Part shown: in pieces, positions 42,912 to 51,969 of the stretch
Position numbering within the stretch: position 1 is the stretch's first letter
How the letters are laid out: the number at the start of each line of letters is the position of its first letter
NCBI GenBank assembly: GCA_964484185.1
Contig: CAZAEQ010000003.1
Coordinates: 1-64,000, forward strand
Direction: 5' to 3'
DNA: 64,000 nucleotides
DNA from: F1-120-MAGs238 sp964484185
GTDB lineage: Bacteria; Planctomycetota; Phycisphaerae; Phycisphaerales; UBA1924
The notes under the pieces: model-generated
Seen by the model: only the letters and a program-made list of their open reading frames with translations
What the model was told of the DNA's origin: nothing
Database searches by the model: none
Position numbers and translations under genes: made by a program

Positions 42912-44507
42912 TTACATTGAGATGAGCTTTATCATGATGATTGCGATCGTAAGGACCGTGCCGTTGTGCATCATGTGAGCTGTAATCGATGGGATGATCG
43001 ACCCGCGCCATTCGCGCATAAGTGCGAAAACAACGCCTAGAGAAATAACCGGGCCGAGCAGAACCAGTTCGTAACCGTGCATCCCGCCAAACACAATTGC
43101 AGAGATAATGGATGCAACCAGAAGGCCGGAACGGGACCGCAGGTGCCGGAAGAATGCTCCGCGGAAGATCATTTCTTCGACGAAAGGTGCCCAAATGGTT
43201 GCCAGGGCGAACAGAAGGATGAGGTTGAGGGGGTTGCTTGACAGAATTTCTTCAAAGATCGGATTGGTCGCCGGGCCACTCGCCTCGCCGCCCCAAGTGG
43301 ACTTAATCGCTTCCCAGACCAGCTTGAGAAAGAGCGTAATAAGGACGCCAATAAAGAAGATGGGCAACCCCGCGAAGTACGCGAGAATGCCGACACCGAT
43401 CTCGCGGGCGACGCCCTTTGGCGCGACAAAGCCGATTTCCTGGCGCCATTGCGGGAACGAGACGCCTCGCAAAAGCGGGTAAAGCGGGATAAGTGCGAGC
43501 AGCCATTGCAGGCAGAGTTGCAATCCGCCAACCCATTCGGGTGGCTGAGTTTCACCGGCAGGCGTGAACACCATTGCCAGCAATGTCACGATGACCTTGA
43601 GAAGTACAAATCCGAGAATGAAAACCGCGAGAGTTTCAAGGTAGACCGATCCACCCGGAGTTGGCGGCACGAACTTCGAAGTGATTCGCCCTGAAACCAG
43701 GAAGACGATCGCGACGATAAACAGCACAATGGCCGCGAGCACAGCAAACGTGATTCCCGCACCTATCACGAAGGTAAGAATGACGATTCCGGTGCCGCCA
43801 GCTAAGAGTTTTTCGCGGTCTGGCGCAGTGAATTCACCATACACCAGCGCCAGACGCCCGAACCATCCGAGGCGGCTTTTGAGCGTTGCGGACTCAGTTT
43901 CCGTCAGCGGCTTGGGGGGAGCACTAGTTTGCGAACTTGTTTCGAGCTTAGAGCGATAATGCCGGAGAAGCAGGTCGCGGTTTTCATTGAATGTCTCACG
44001 GTCCGGGGGAGCAAGTTCGAATCCCTTTTTAGGATCAGCGTCATTTTCCCGAATCTGTTCTTCCAGCCATTTCGACGAGTCTTCAAGTGCTGTCACTGCG
44101 TTTTCTGCCCCAGCGAGTTCGCCGGTGCAGATCGCTGCCTGCAGCTTCTCGATGGGCGTATACGCCATTTTATTGATCTCACTCACCACCGGCTTCATGG
44201 CTACGGCCTGTGCGCTTCTGTCCTGGTCCTCGAAAAGGGCTCCAAATCCCTTTGTGAAAGCCTTGGCATAGAGAGTGAAGATCGATGTTTCGCTCGACGC
44301 GGCAGGATCCGGCTTTGCTTCCGCGAGTTTCTGCACCGACATCTGCTGACTCACCATAACCGTGAGAAAAAGCACAACTGTCGCGATGAGCGCGATGAGT
44401 GCCGCCTTTGGCGAGCCAGCATCTGGTCGACGCTGTCCTGTTGGCATAGGGGGTTCTGAAACCGGATCACCTGAAACAGGACCGTAATTGGGAGTATTGC
44501 TTTGCAT
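42912..44507 (-). CDS. CPBP-family (CAAX-type) intramembrane metalloprotease
   Basis: 531 residues, about twice the size of a minimal CPBP protein. An N-terminal membrane helix (ALIALIATVVLFLTVMV) is followed by a ~190-residue soluble insert. The second half is multi-pass, with the catalytic motifs VEEMIFRGAFF (EExxxR), FGGMHG (FxxxH type) and HMMHNG (HxxxN type). The glutamate pair and histidines are present, so it should be active. Substrates are unknown; relatives process prenylated or bacteriocin-like peptides or anti-sigma factors. It lies 103 bases upstream of the ECF sigma gene on the same strand. Confidence 0.85.
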   Translation of the reverse strand: MQSNTPNYGPVSGDPVSEPPMPTGQRRPDAGSPKAALIALIATVVLFLTVMVSQQMSVQKLAEAKPDPAASSETSIFTLYAKAFTKGFGALFEDQDRSAQAVAMKPVVSEINKMAYTPIEKLQAAICTGELAGAENAVTALEDSSKWLEEQIRENDADPKKGFELAPPDRETFNENRDLLLRHYRSKLETSSQTSAPPKPLTETESATLKSRLGWFGRLALVYGEFTAPDREKLLAGGTGIVILTFVIGAGITFAVLAAIVLFIVAIVFLVSGRITSKFVPPTPGGSVYLETLAVFILGFVLLKVIVTLLAMVFTPAGETQPPEWVGGLQLCLQWLLALIPLYPLLRGVSFPQWRQEIGFVAPKGVAREIGVGILAYFAGLPIFFIGVLITLFLKLVWEAIKSTWGGEASGPATNPIFEEILSSNPLNLILLFALATIWAPFVEEMIFRGAFFRHLRSRSGLLVASIISAIVFGGMHGYELVLLGPVISLGVVFALMREWRGSIIPSITAHMMHNGTVLTIAIIMIKLISM

Positions 44508-44595
44508 TCGATAGCTTTCTGATCGGCTAATCGAGGAGCGTAGCGAAACAAATCAGGCCGCGTACGCTTGCAATTCAGCTAAGGAGATTGTTCCC

Positions 44596-45087
44596 ATGCC
44601 CTCGATCGACTGCGTCAGCCGCATAGACATGCAAGAAGTTACCAACGCCATCAATAACACGCAGAAGGCGATCGCCAACCGTTTTGACTTCCGCGGCGCC
44701 AAAGCGGAGATGACCCTGGACGCCAAGGAAAAGAAGATCAAGATCCTGGCCCAGGACGACTACAAGGCCCGGGCCATGCAGGAAATGTTCTGGACCGCCG
44801 CGAGCAAGCGTGGCCTTGCGTTCAAGGCGTTCACTTTTGGCGAGCCAGAACTCGGCGGCGCGGGGATGACCAAAGCGCTCTGGACAATCCGCGAAGGGCT
44901 CGAGCAGGATCTTGCAAAAAAAGTCGTAAAAATCGTCAAAGACAGCGGCAAGAAGGTCCAAGCCTCAATTCAGGGCGATGAAGTCCGGCTTACCAGCAAG
45001 TCAATTGACGAAATTCGCGAAGTGATGGCGCTCCTGCAAGCAAGCGACTTTGAAGTGCCGCTGCAGTTTGTGAATCCAAAGAGTTGA
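44596..45087 (+). CDS. yajQ: YajQ-family nucleotide-binding protein
   Basis: 163 residues, matching the family length (~160). Typical features: N-terminal MPSIDCVSRIDMQEVTNAIN, the RFDFRGAKAEMTLDAKEKKI strand-turn, and C-terminal DEVRLTSKSIDEIREVMALL. YajQ proteins have two RNP-like folds; some bind cyclic di-GMP or nucleic acid. An AAGGAG site lies eight bases before ATG. Isolated between a divergent protease gene and a convergent dockerin gene. Confidence 0.92.
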   Translation: MPSIDCVSRIDMQEVTNAINNTQKAIANRFDFRGAKAEMTLDAKEKKIKILAQDDYKARAMQEMFWTAASKRGLAFKAFTFGEPELGGAGMTKALWTIREGLEQDLAKKVVKIVKDSGKKVQASIQGDEVRLTSKSIDEIREVMALLQASDFEVPLQFVNPKS

Positions 45088-45102
45088 TGGTCAGCCGACC
45101 GC

Positions 45103-45813
45103 TCAGCAGCCTTCCGAGAATTCCTGGACAAAGTCGAGGTAATCAAAGAAATCAATCGCGCTATCGCCATTGAAGTCCGCCGATGGGTCGTTGGCGGCAA
45201 AGGCTGAGACGAAGTCGAGATAGTCGAAGAAGTCAACGACGCCATCATCGTTGAAGTCCGCGCTGCAACCGCCGCCGGCAATGACAAAGGTGTCGAAGCC
45301 GATTTTCCATCCTGGCACAAATTCAGTGCCGTTCAAGAACAACGGTTCGGGGTAAAGTGGAGGATTGCCTGAGTCCGGAGCGATGTAGCTGCCATAGATC
45401 CATGGATCGTTGCCGCCATTTGAAAGTCCGCTGACTTCCATGACAAATGGCTCTCCCGAAGTCTGTATGTAGTTCGCGCTCTGCATATTAATAAACTGAG
45501 TTTCGACACCAGCGTTGGTTTGTGTCACTGTCGTCTCAAACAGCACGGGATTGGTCGAGTTCGCGGCACCATCGCGAATGGCCAGGCGAAACGTTGCATT
45601 GGGCGTGCCGCTTTGCGTGGTAATCCGGATCCCTTCGAGTTGGCCATTCAATGTGGGGCGGATCTGCTGCTGCCAGATCAGAAAATTCACAACAGCATTG
45701 AACGTTGCACTGTTCGCACCGCCACTGTGCGGGCTTGACTGATCAATGGTCCCGGACTGTGCCTGTGCAAAACCTGCCGCCGCGGCGACAACGATCATTG
45801 AGACGTAACGCAT
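45103..45813 (-). CDS. Secreted protein with GC-terminal dockerin module, A
   Basis: 236 residues. A signal peptide (MRYVSMIVVAAAAGFAQA) is followed by a ~150-residue beta-rich domain, Ser/Thr/Asn-rich (GQLEGIRITTQSG, NATFRLAIRDGAAN), like lectin or jelly-roll folds. The C-terminal module is ADFNDDGVVDFFDYLDFV and ADFNGDSAIDFFDYLDFV, ending EFSEGC. It is the last of three tandem genes of this kind; its intergenic gap upstream is 39 bases. No catalytic motif is visible. Confidence 0.75.
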   Translation of the reverse strand: MRYVSMIVVAAAAGFAQAQSGTIDQSSPHSGGANSATFNAVVNFLIWQQQIRPTLNGQLEGIRITTQSGTPNATFRLAIRDGAANSTNPVLFETTVTQTNAGVETQFINMQSANYIQTSGEPFVMEVSGLSNGGNDPWIYGSYIAPDSGNPPLYPEPLFLNGTEFVPGWKIGFDTFVIAGGGCSADFNDDGVVDFFDYLDFVSAFAANDPSADFNGDSAIDFFDYLDFVQEFSEGC

Positions 45814-45852
45814 AGAAAATCTCCTTCAGTGTTTCCGACGTGAACAAGAGCT

Positions 45853-46611
45853 TCAGCATCCCATCGAGAATGCCTGAACAAAGTCAAGGTAATCAAAGAA
45901 GTCAATGACGCTGTCGCCATTGAAATCCGCCGCGGGTTCCTGGGAGGAAAGCGCTGCGACAAAATCGAGATAGTCAAAGAAATCAAGCACGCCATCAGCA
46001 TTGAAATCTGCCGGACACGGCGGCGCTGCGTGGACAAAAATCCGCGTGATCAGCCCTTGCGCGATCGGGCCAAGTTCGCCCAGCGGATGCGAAGCCTGCC
46101 GGTAGGTAACGATATTTTGCGCACCTGCGATCGCCGAACCAGGGTCTTGTCCTCTCATGCCGCCGCCGCTGCTGGACGCGCCAAATGCGCCCGCCCCGAA
46201 TATGACCATGTACCACCCATTCTGCAATTCGACACTCATGGGCGTTGAAACTTCGCGCGAGCCGCTCCCCGTCGGTCCGTTGAACACTGTTGTGCTCAAC
46301 ACATCGCTGCTTGTAAGGTCGAACCTGTCCGGGCTGTCCTGAGATCCAGTTAATCGCACAATCGCGCCGAACAGTGTCGCGCCACCGTTCGCTGTCAAAT
46401 GGGCGCCGATATCAGTAGTGACCAGTGGTCCATTGGTCACTTCAAACCGCCAGCCAGTATAGAAAGTACTGGAGACCGTCACGCCCTGTCCGCTTGTCGA
46501 ACCTTCATTTTGAAGCGTTGCGCGGGCAAACTCGGTCACCTGCGCATGAGAAGGCATTGAGCATAAACCCAGGGCAAGTGCACAAATGACTTCACCACCA
46601 CCCAATTTCAT
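45853..46611 (-). CDS. Secreted protein with GC-terminal dockerin module, B
   Basis: 252 residues. The signal peptide ends near ALGLCSMPSHA. The beta-rich domain is ~170 residues long, with ARATLQNEGSTSGQGVTVSS and FYTGWRFEVTNGPLVTTDIG, again a likely adhesion or extracellular binding fold of no recognised family. Module: ADFNADGVLDFFDYLDFV and ADFNGDSVIDFFDYLDFV, ending AFSMGC. Middle gene of the three-gene run and unlike its neighbours outside the module. Confidence 0.75.
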   Translation of the reverse strand: MKLGGGEVICALALGLCSMPSHAQVTEFARATLQNEGSTSGQGVTVSSTFYTGWRFEVTNGPLVTTDIGAHLTANGGATLFGAIVRLTGSQDSPDRFDLTSSDVLSTTVFNGPTGSGSREVSTPMSVELQNGWYMVIFGAGAFGASSSGGGMRGQDPGSAIAGAQNIVTYRQASHPLGELGPIAQGLITRIFVHAAPPCPADFNADGVLDFFDYLDFVAALSSQEPAADFNGDSVIDFFDYLDFVQAFSMGC

Positions 46612-46736
46612 GGAAGCACCTCGCGGTGCAAACTACCAGAAATCTCGGAGTTATTCAACCCCTATTTTCATTTCAATGTGCTCGTTTTGGGCTTGTGCGA
46701 GCAAAATCTACCGAATAGCTCAAATCACTGTCCCGC

Positions 46737-47543
46737 TCAGCAGCCATCTGCAAACGCGGCGACGAAATCAAGGTAGTCAAAGAAGTCGACCACGCCGTCA
46801 GCATTGAAATCCGCGCCTGTGCCGCCGGAAGAAAACTCCTGTACGAAATCGAGGTAGTCAAAGAAGTCAACCGAAGAATCGCCGTTGAAATCGGCCGCAC
46901 ACAGAATGGGGCCAGAGGCGACCAATGCCCCGGTGATGCGAATGCTGCCCAGGGCAGGATTGTCCGGGTCCAGGGGCTGCGTGGAATTGATACTCGCCGA
47001 CACCGTCGCAACGCCGCCAACAACCGCAAGGCTCGCTGTCATCGTTTGCAGTGTCTCTGGCTGATCCGCCATATTGATGTTGTCAGTGCAAAGCAGGTTC
47101 GATGCCTGCATCTGCGTACACACAAAGCCTGTCGCGGTATATGCAAGCGTGCCGGTTGACAGCACCGGCATGTCAGTCAGCGTGAAAGCGCCAGCGGTGA
47201 TCGGCGTTGGACCGAACAGCGCGGGTGGATTCGCATAAAACAATACAAGGTTGTTTGCGTTGGAATTAAATCGTCCCAGGATTCCAAAGTTGATATTCAG
47301 AATAAGATTTTCAGTGAGCGCTGCACGGAAGTCTCTCAGGCCAAGCTGTGTCGGCGCGGTTCGGCTGTTCAACTCAAGGTCGTAGTATCCCGTCACCGGT
47401 GATGAGTCGGTGGCACTTGAACCAATGATGGTGAGTTGAACGGTCACGCTTGATTGCGATTGATTGATAGTGAGATGCGCGGGGCTGGCCAGGGCCGAAC
47501 CAGTCAAAGATGCAGCGACGATCAAAGCAAGAGCAGACTTCAT
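46737..47543 (-). CDS. Secreted protein with GC-terminal dockerin module, C
   Basis: 268 residues. The signal peptide (ALALIVAASLTGSALA) leads to a ~190-residue beta domain (HLTINQSQSSVTVQLTIIG, GYYDLELNSRTAPTQLGLRD) with two Cys that may pair. Module: ADFNGDSSVDFFDYLDFV and ADFNADGVVDFFDYLDFV, ending AAFADGC. GGGAGA lies a few bases before the ATG. First gene of the run. Function unknown. Confidence 0.75.
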   Translation of the reverse strand: MKSALALIVAASLTGSALASPAHLTINQSQSSVTVQLTIIGSSATDSSPVTGYYDLELNSRTAPTQLGLRDFRAALTENLILNINFGILGRFNSNANNLVLFYANPPALFGPTPITAGAFTLTDMPVLSTGTLAYTATGFVCTQMQASNLLCTDNINMADQPETLQTMTASLAVVGGVATVSASINSTQPLDPDNPALGSIRITGALVASGPILCAADFNGDSSVDFFDYLDFVQEFSSGGTGADFNADGVVDFFDYLDFVAAFADGC

Positions 47544-47692
47544 AGACGATCTCCCGTGAAGCGTAGAGCATACACGTATTGCCGCCAGTACAGCAAACTT
47601 TTCAATCGTTCAAGTTCCAATAATTGTGAAAACTGCCGGGTTATATGGACTCACGCATCGGATCAACAAACTTCATTCTTGCTTCGTCTGGC

Positions 47693-48382
47693 TCAGAAAA
47701 GCCGCTTTGTCGGGTTCGCCACTATGTTGTCGCGCCCCAGCACAAGCAAATCCGCAATCTCGATCGCTTCCTTGAAACTCTCCTGAGCCGCGTTCACATC
47801 AATCGCGCCTTGGATAATCGCCCCTCGCTCAAGGTGTTCAATCGTGGGGATCGCATCGCCACAAACGAGAGTCGAGTGTTGCAAGTCGGGCAGAAGCAAG
47901 CCGCACATTCCTGGTGTCACGCCCGGCAAGGGGAACAGGTCCACCCCATTGGCCAGCGAATCTGGTGCCGCCTCAAATTTCGACAGCAGCTCGACATCGC
48001 GCTTCAGAATTGCCACCAGTTCCTCATCAGAGTTGTCACGCTGCAGTTCATCGCGCAGCTGCATCGCCAGCGGCACACCGAGGCTCTCACGCTCGGCCTC
48101 AGAAATCCACCACACAGCGTTATCAAACGCAGTCAGGCCGCGCCGACAGTCGGCATGAAAGCTCGTCAGGAACACATGCGTGATGTCCGCCGGGCGCATA
48201 TTTGCGCGCTCATGAAGCCTTGAAATAATGGCCGCAGGAGGCAGTCCAGGATTTACCAGAATGCGTGCATCGCGCGAAGTTATCAATGAAGTCGTTGCGT
48301 GACCCGTCCGCACCGCATCGCGCTCGCCCCACAGCGGATGGGCCGCCATCGCACCAATCGAAATCACACGCAAGTTTGCCAT
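47693..48382 (-). CDS. Metallo-beta-lactamase-fold protein with degenerate metal site
   Basis: 229 residues that follow the MBL strand order: an N-terminal strand pair, VFLTSFHADCRRG, PLPGVTPGMCGLLL and STLVCGDAIPT. The usual THxHxDH reads T-S-F-H-A-D-C: S74 and C79 replace His, while H76 and D78 remain. The next metal His (PGHTPG) is V155. The later Asp is kept (D176), and GRDN replaces the final His loop. Most zinc ligands are therefore lost, so normal hydrolase chemistry is doubtful. Its start is 26 bases from the adjacent glycosyltransferase stop on the same strand. Confidence 0.7.
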   Translation of the reverse strand: MANLRVISIGAMAAHPLWGERDAVRTGHATTSLITSRDARILVNPGLPPAAIISRLHERANMRPADITHVFLTSFHADCRRGLTAFDNAVWWISEAERESLGVPLAMQLRDELQRDNSDEELVAILKRDVELLSKFEAAPDSLANGVDLFPLPGVTPGMCGLLLPDLQHSTLVCGDAIPTIEHLERGAIIQGAIDVNAAQESFKEAIEIADLLVLGRDNIVANPTKRLF

Positions 48383-48407
48383 GAGTCATACTAGGTTCAA
48401 ACTCGCT

Positions 48408-49739
48408 TCATACGAGCCCCATCGCCCCCAAAAACGCGTTAGCACGATGTGTCCAGGTGTGTTCTCTTCGCGTTCGATCCAGTGCGGCGCTGGCGATGCG
48501 TTTCCTGGCCCCGTCATCTTCAATCAAGCGCTTGACAATTGCCGCGCCCGCGTGCATCTGCTCAAACTCCTCAATCTCGCGCCCAGGTTCCAGCAATTCG
48601 CTCACGCCGCACCGTCGTTTCATTACACACACGCGCCCGCTCGCAGAGATCTCCAGCGGCTTGATATTGCTTCCCACATCATCCTGCCAGCGCATCGCGT
48701 TCAGTCCGACGCGTCCTCTCGCATACGTCGCGGCCTGATCCTCGTGTTTCACAAAGCCCAGCGGTTTCGCCCTGCATCCCCACGCAGAGAGATCGCCGCC
48801 GCCAAAACTGGCACATGAGAACCTGCGCGACATCCACGAAATCGTGAATGCACGCTCGAAGCGTTCGACCGATCGCACCAGGTCAGTCGCGGCGATATAC
48901 AGCCGCGGATCCTGCACCAGAATGGCAACACCAGTCGCAAGAGTTCCGCCAGCGGCTTTGATGCGTTCGATGCGATCGAGCATCGGCGTGTCGCGCCCGG
49001 CAATCTGAAGTTTCAGAAGTTCCCGCAAGACCTCGCGCAATGCTGGCGATTGGCTCGAGATTTCATCGAGCTTCGGCCCAATCCGTTCCGCCAGGTCGAG
49101 CCGCACGCGCAGCATATCGGGCTCGTCTTTCTCTATTTCTTCGAGCGCGACTGGTGTGGGCGCGGCGTCACCGGGCCCGGTTCCAAACACGCAATCAAAC
49201 TCCGGCTCCACATTCCGCGGCGTAAAAACCTGCTCATTAATTCCATAGTTCAAAGCGTGCACATTGCCCATGGTGAAGAGTTCGCGCATCTCCCGGGCGG
49301 TTGCAGAGTTGTTGATGAAGTGGTGCATCTTGTCGCCGCGTAAGACGCTTGTTCCAAGCGAGGCTCGAATGCCGCCGTCGTGAGCCCAGTGCGGTGCATC
49401 GAGCCAGTACAGCGCGTGCGGCAAACCCAGTGCTTCAAAGACGTTCACCGGCTTCCCATCCACGGTCGGATTCACAAACGTCATCAGCGAATTCGCCCAC
49501 ATTCCCATCGCGGCGTCGATGCGGTTGCTTCGGCAAGTGTCGACCAGCAACTGTGTCATGTGGCTCTTAAGCCGCTCGCCGGAGGCCTTCTCAGCCTGAT
49601 ACATCTGCCAGAGCGGGCCAAGTTCGAAAATCATCGCGGCGTGGCCGCTGCGCTCGAACCCCGCGATCATGTCCTGAAAGATCCAGCGGGAATTGGTCCC
49701 GGGTTGTAATAAGAAGAGGACTCGGCGTGACGCACTCAT
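48408..49739 (-). CDS. CgeB-like glycosyltransferase
   Basis: 443 residues, cytosolic. It begins RRVLFLLQPGTNSRWIFQDM, a GT-B-type first strand, and continues through ALYWLDAPHWAHDGG, a FDCVFGTGPGD linker and a C-terminal half with GFVKHEDQAATYARGRVGLN and SNIKPLEISASGRVCVMKR, resembling the donor-site region of CgeB/DUF3880-type glycosyltransferases. Residues ~180-310 are more divergent and helical. Sugar and acceptor are unknown. An operon with the downstream MBL-fold gene is likely. Confidence 0.7.
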   Translation of the reverse strand: MSASRRVLFLLQPGTNSRWIFQDMIAGFERSGHAAMIFELGPLWQMYQAEKASGERLKSHMTQLLVDTCRSNRIDAAMGMWANSLMTFVNPTVDGKPVNVFEALGLPHALYWLDAPHWAHDGGIRASLGTSVLRGDKMHHFINNSATAREMRELFTMGNVHALNYGINEQVFTPRNVEPEFDCVFGTGPGDAAPTPVALEEIEKDEPDMLRVRLDLAERIGPKLDEISSQSPALREVLRELLKLQIAGRDTPMLDRIERIKAAGGTLATGVAILVQDPRLYIAATDLVRSVERFERAFTISWMSRRFSCASFGGGDLSAWGCRAKPLGFVKHEDQAATYARGRVGLNAMRWQDDVGSNIKPLEISASGRVCVMKRRCGVSELLEPGREIEEFEQMHAGAAIVKRLIEDDGARKRIASAALDRTRREHTWTHRANAFLGAMGLV

Positions 49740-49789
49740 GACAACACAATACCCGGAATCCCGTACTTTCGCCTTCCTACAGTCTCCCT

Positions 49790-50479
49790 GTGACGGATCG
49801 TTCAGACACCATTCCCCGCCAGCCTGTTCAGGTTCAACCTGTGAGCCAGCCCGGCCCCTACGACAGCGAGGCTGTTCTGGTCGCGGCTCTCAAAGCTGGG
49901 GATTCCGCGGCGTTTGAACATCTCGTTCGCGAGAATTCCCCACGCCTGCTCATGGTCGCACGCCGCTTTCTGCCTATCGAAAGCGATGCCATGGATGCCC
50001 TTCAGGATGCGTTTCTTTCGGCATTTAAGGCCATGCCCGGTTTTGATGCAAATTCCAAGCTTTCAACCTGGCTGCACAGAATTGTGGTGAACGCCTGCCT
50101 GATGAAGCTGCGTTCGCGTTCTCGCCGCCCCGAAACCCAGCTTGACGCATTGCTTCCGGTTCTTGAACCGAAGCATACCTACGCATCGCACGAAGATTCC
50201 TCGGCCCTTTCTGAAACCGCCGAGCGTGCGCTGCATCGCAAAGAAACCAAGGAACTGGTTCGTTCCACCATTGCCGAACTTCCTGATGCCTACCGCGCGG
50301 TGCTGTTGCTCCGCGATATCGAAGAATTTGATACTCAGCAGGTCGCACTCATGCTCGAAATCACTGAGGGGGCGGTGAAGACCCGTTTGCACCGCGCTCG
50401 TTTGGCGCTTCGCGAACTCCTGCTCGAACGCCTTGGCTCTGATTCACCTCTTGCACAAGAAAGGAAGCTCGAATCATGA
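49790..50479 (+). CDS. ECF sigma factor
   Basis: 229 residues, initiated by GTG at 49790. Region 2: LVAALKAGDSAAFEHLVREN, DALQDAFLSAFKAMPGFD and LSTWLHRIVVNACLMKLRSR. Region 4: TIAELPDAYRAVLLLRDIEE, DTQQVALMLEITEGAVKTRLHRARLALRE. Its stop overlaps the next start (ATGA), tying it to the zinc-finger anti-sigma. Divergent from the glycosyltransferase gene by 50 bases. Confidence 0.92.
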   Translation: MTDRSDTIPRQPVQVQPVSQPGPYDSEAVLVAALKAGDSAAFEHLVRENSPRLLMVARRFLPIESDAMDALQDAFLSAFKAMPGFDANSKLSTWLHRIVVNACLMKLRSRSRRPETQLDALLPVLEPKHTYASHEDSSALSETAERALHRKETKELVRSTIAELPDAYRAVLLLRDIEEFDTQQVALMLEITEGAVKTRLHRARLALRELLLERLGSDSPLAQERKLES

Positions 50480-50751
50480 AATGCAAAGAACTTGTCGACT
50501 TCCTCACAGAATATCAGGAAGGCAAACTGCCGCTCCACAAGCGGCTCTTCTTTGAATTTCACCTGAGACTCTGCCCCCCGTGCAAGGAATTCCTCGAGAC
50601 CTACCGCGCCAGTATCAAACTCGGGAAAAAGTGCTGCTGCCATAGCGAAGAGATCCCGCCTTCGGTCCCTGAAGAGTTCATCCAGGCGGTATTGAAGGCT
50701 TCAAAGGCGACGCCTTGCGATAAGCCGGAATCCAAGACGGAAATCCATTAA
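50476..50751 (+). CDS. Zinc-finger (zf-HC2) anti-sigma factor
   Basis: 91 residues. Begins MKCKELVDFLTEYQEGKLP, with the HxxxCxxC zinc motif in FHLRLCPPCKEFLETY. The C-terminal half adds KKCCCHSEEIPP, a second Cys-rich patch. No membrane helix is present, so it is a soluble redox- or metal-type anti-sigma, unlike the membrane form at 40827-42092. Small size is normal for this class. Confidence 0.85.
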   Translation: MKCKELVDFLTEYQEGKLPLHKRLFFEFHLRLCPPCKEFLETYRASIKLGKKCCCHSEEIPPSVPEEFIQAVLKASKATPCDKPESKTEIH

Positions 50752-51012
50752 CTGGACGGCTTTTTGCTCTACTTGCCAGAACCCAGGGGCGAGGCTAAAA
50801 ATCCAACTGACAGTGCGCGGTACTTCTTTGGCGGAACGTTCGTCCCGCCGCATCACCATGTTGCCACCGCTCAGGTTATGGTCCTATAACTAGTTTGGCC
50901 GCGTTCTTTTTCGTCCGGTAGACTGGTTAGCACATTGTTTGTAGTATCACCCCTTCTCTGGCGCGACCTTAACACAAATTTGGGTAGCGACAGAACTTCG
51001 GGAGCAGCTCGC

Positions 51013-51969
51013 ATGATCGAACTCAAACAGCTACGCAAAGAATTTGGATCCATTGTCGCCGTCGAGGGGGTCACGCTCTCGGTCGCCAAAGGTGAGGTCC
51101 TGGGATTCCTCGGCCCCAACGGAGCCGGCAAGTCCACCACCATGAAGATGATCACGGGGTTTCTCACCCCAACCCGCGGCACAGCCACTGTCTGTGGCCA
51201 CGATGTCCTTCAAGACCCCATCGCCGTCAAGTCCGCGATCGGTTACCTCCCTGAAGGCGCACCGCTCTATCCGGATATGACGCCGCATTCGTTCCTGAAT
51301 TTCATCGCCCAGACCCGCCAGCTCTCAGGCGATGTCGCCCGCTCACGTATTGCATTCGCGATCGACCGCCTGCAACTCAAGGGTGTCGTACACCAGCCCA
51401 TCGAAACTCTTTCTAAAGGTTTCAAACGCCGCGTCGGATTTGCTCAGGCGATCCTACACGATCCCCCGGTGCTCATTCTTGACGAGCCGACAGACGGTCT
51501 TGATCCAAATCAGAAGCACCAGGTCCGTCAGCTCATTCACGAAATCGCCAAAGACAAGTGCATCATCCTCTCGACGCACATCCTTGAAGAGGTCGATGCG
51601 GTGTGCACACGCGTTGCGATCATCGCCAAAGGTCGCGTAGTTGCCGATGAGACGCCTGAGAAGCTCGTCGCTCGTTCGAAGTATCACAACTCGGTCAGCC
51701 TCAAGCTCCGTCCCGCGCCCGGCACCATGGTGTTCGATGACCTTCGTAAGGTTGCCGGCGTGTCAGATGTCGAAGACTGCGGCACAAGCGACGGACTCGT
51801 CTCCTGCATTGTCCTGCCCAAGTCCGGCAAGTCGATCCTCAGTGATGTCTCGCAGCTTGTTCGCGTCAAAGGTTGGGAAGTCAAACAAATGCACGTTGAG
51901 CCCGGTCGCCTCGATGAAGTGTTTAGAGATGTCACAGGCAGCACAGCACAAGTGGGGGCGCACTCATGA
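51013..51969 (+). CDS. ABC transporter ATP-binding protein (GldA-like)
   Basis: 318 residues from ATG 51013, with GGAG nine bases upstream; an in-frame extension to 50935 has no family match. Walker A GPNGAGKST (34-42), signature LSKGFKRRVGFAQA, Walker B VLILDEPTDGLDP, and the switch STHILEE. The ~100-residue C-terminal extension is typical of GldA-like ATPases. Energises the permease encoded next (ATGA overlap). Confidence 0.93.
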   Translation: MIELKQLRKEFGSIVAVEGVTLSVAKGEVLGFLGPNGAGKSTTMKMITGFLTPTRGTATVCGHDVLQDPIAVKSAIGYLPEGAPLYPDMTPHSFLNFIAQTRQLSGDVARSRIAFAIDRLQLKGVVHQPIETLSKGFKRRVGFAQAILHDPPVLILDEPTDGLDPNQKHQVRQLIHEIAKDKCIILSTHILEEVDAVCTRVAIIAKGRVVADETPEKLVARSKYHNSVSLKLRPAPGTMVFDDLRKVAGVSDVEDCGTSDGLVSCIVLPKSGKSILSDVSQLVRVKGWEVKQMHVEPGRLDEVFRDVTGSTAQVGAHS

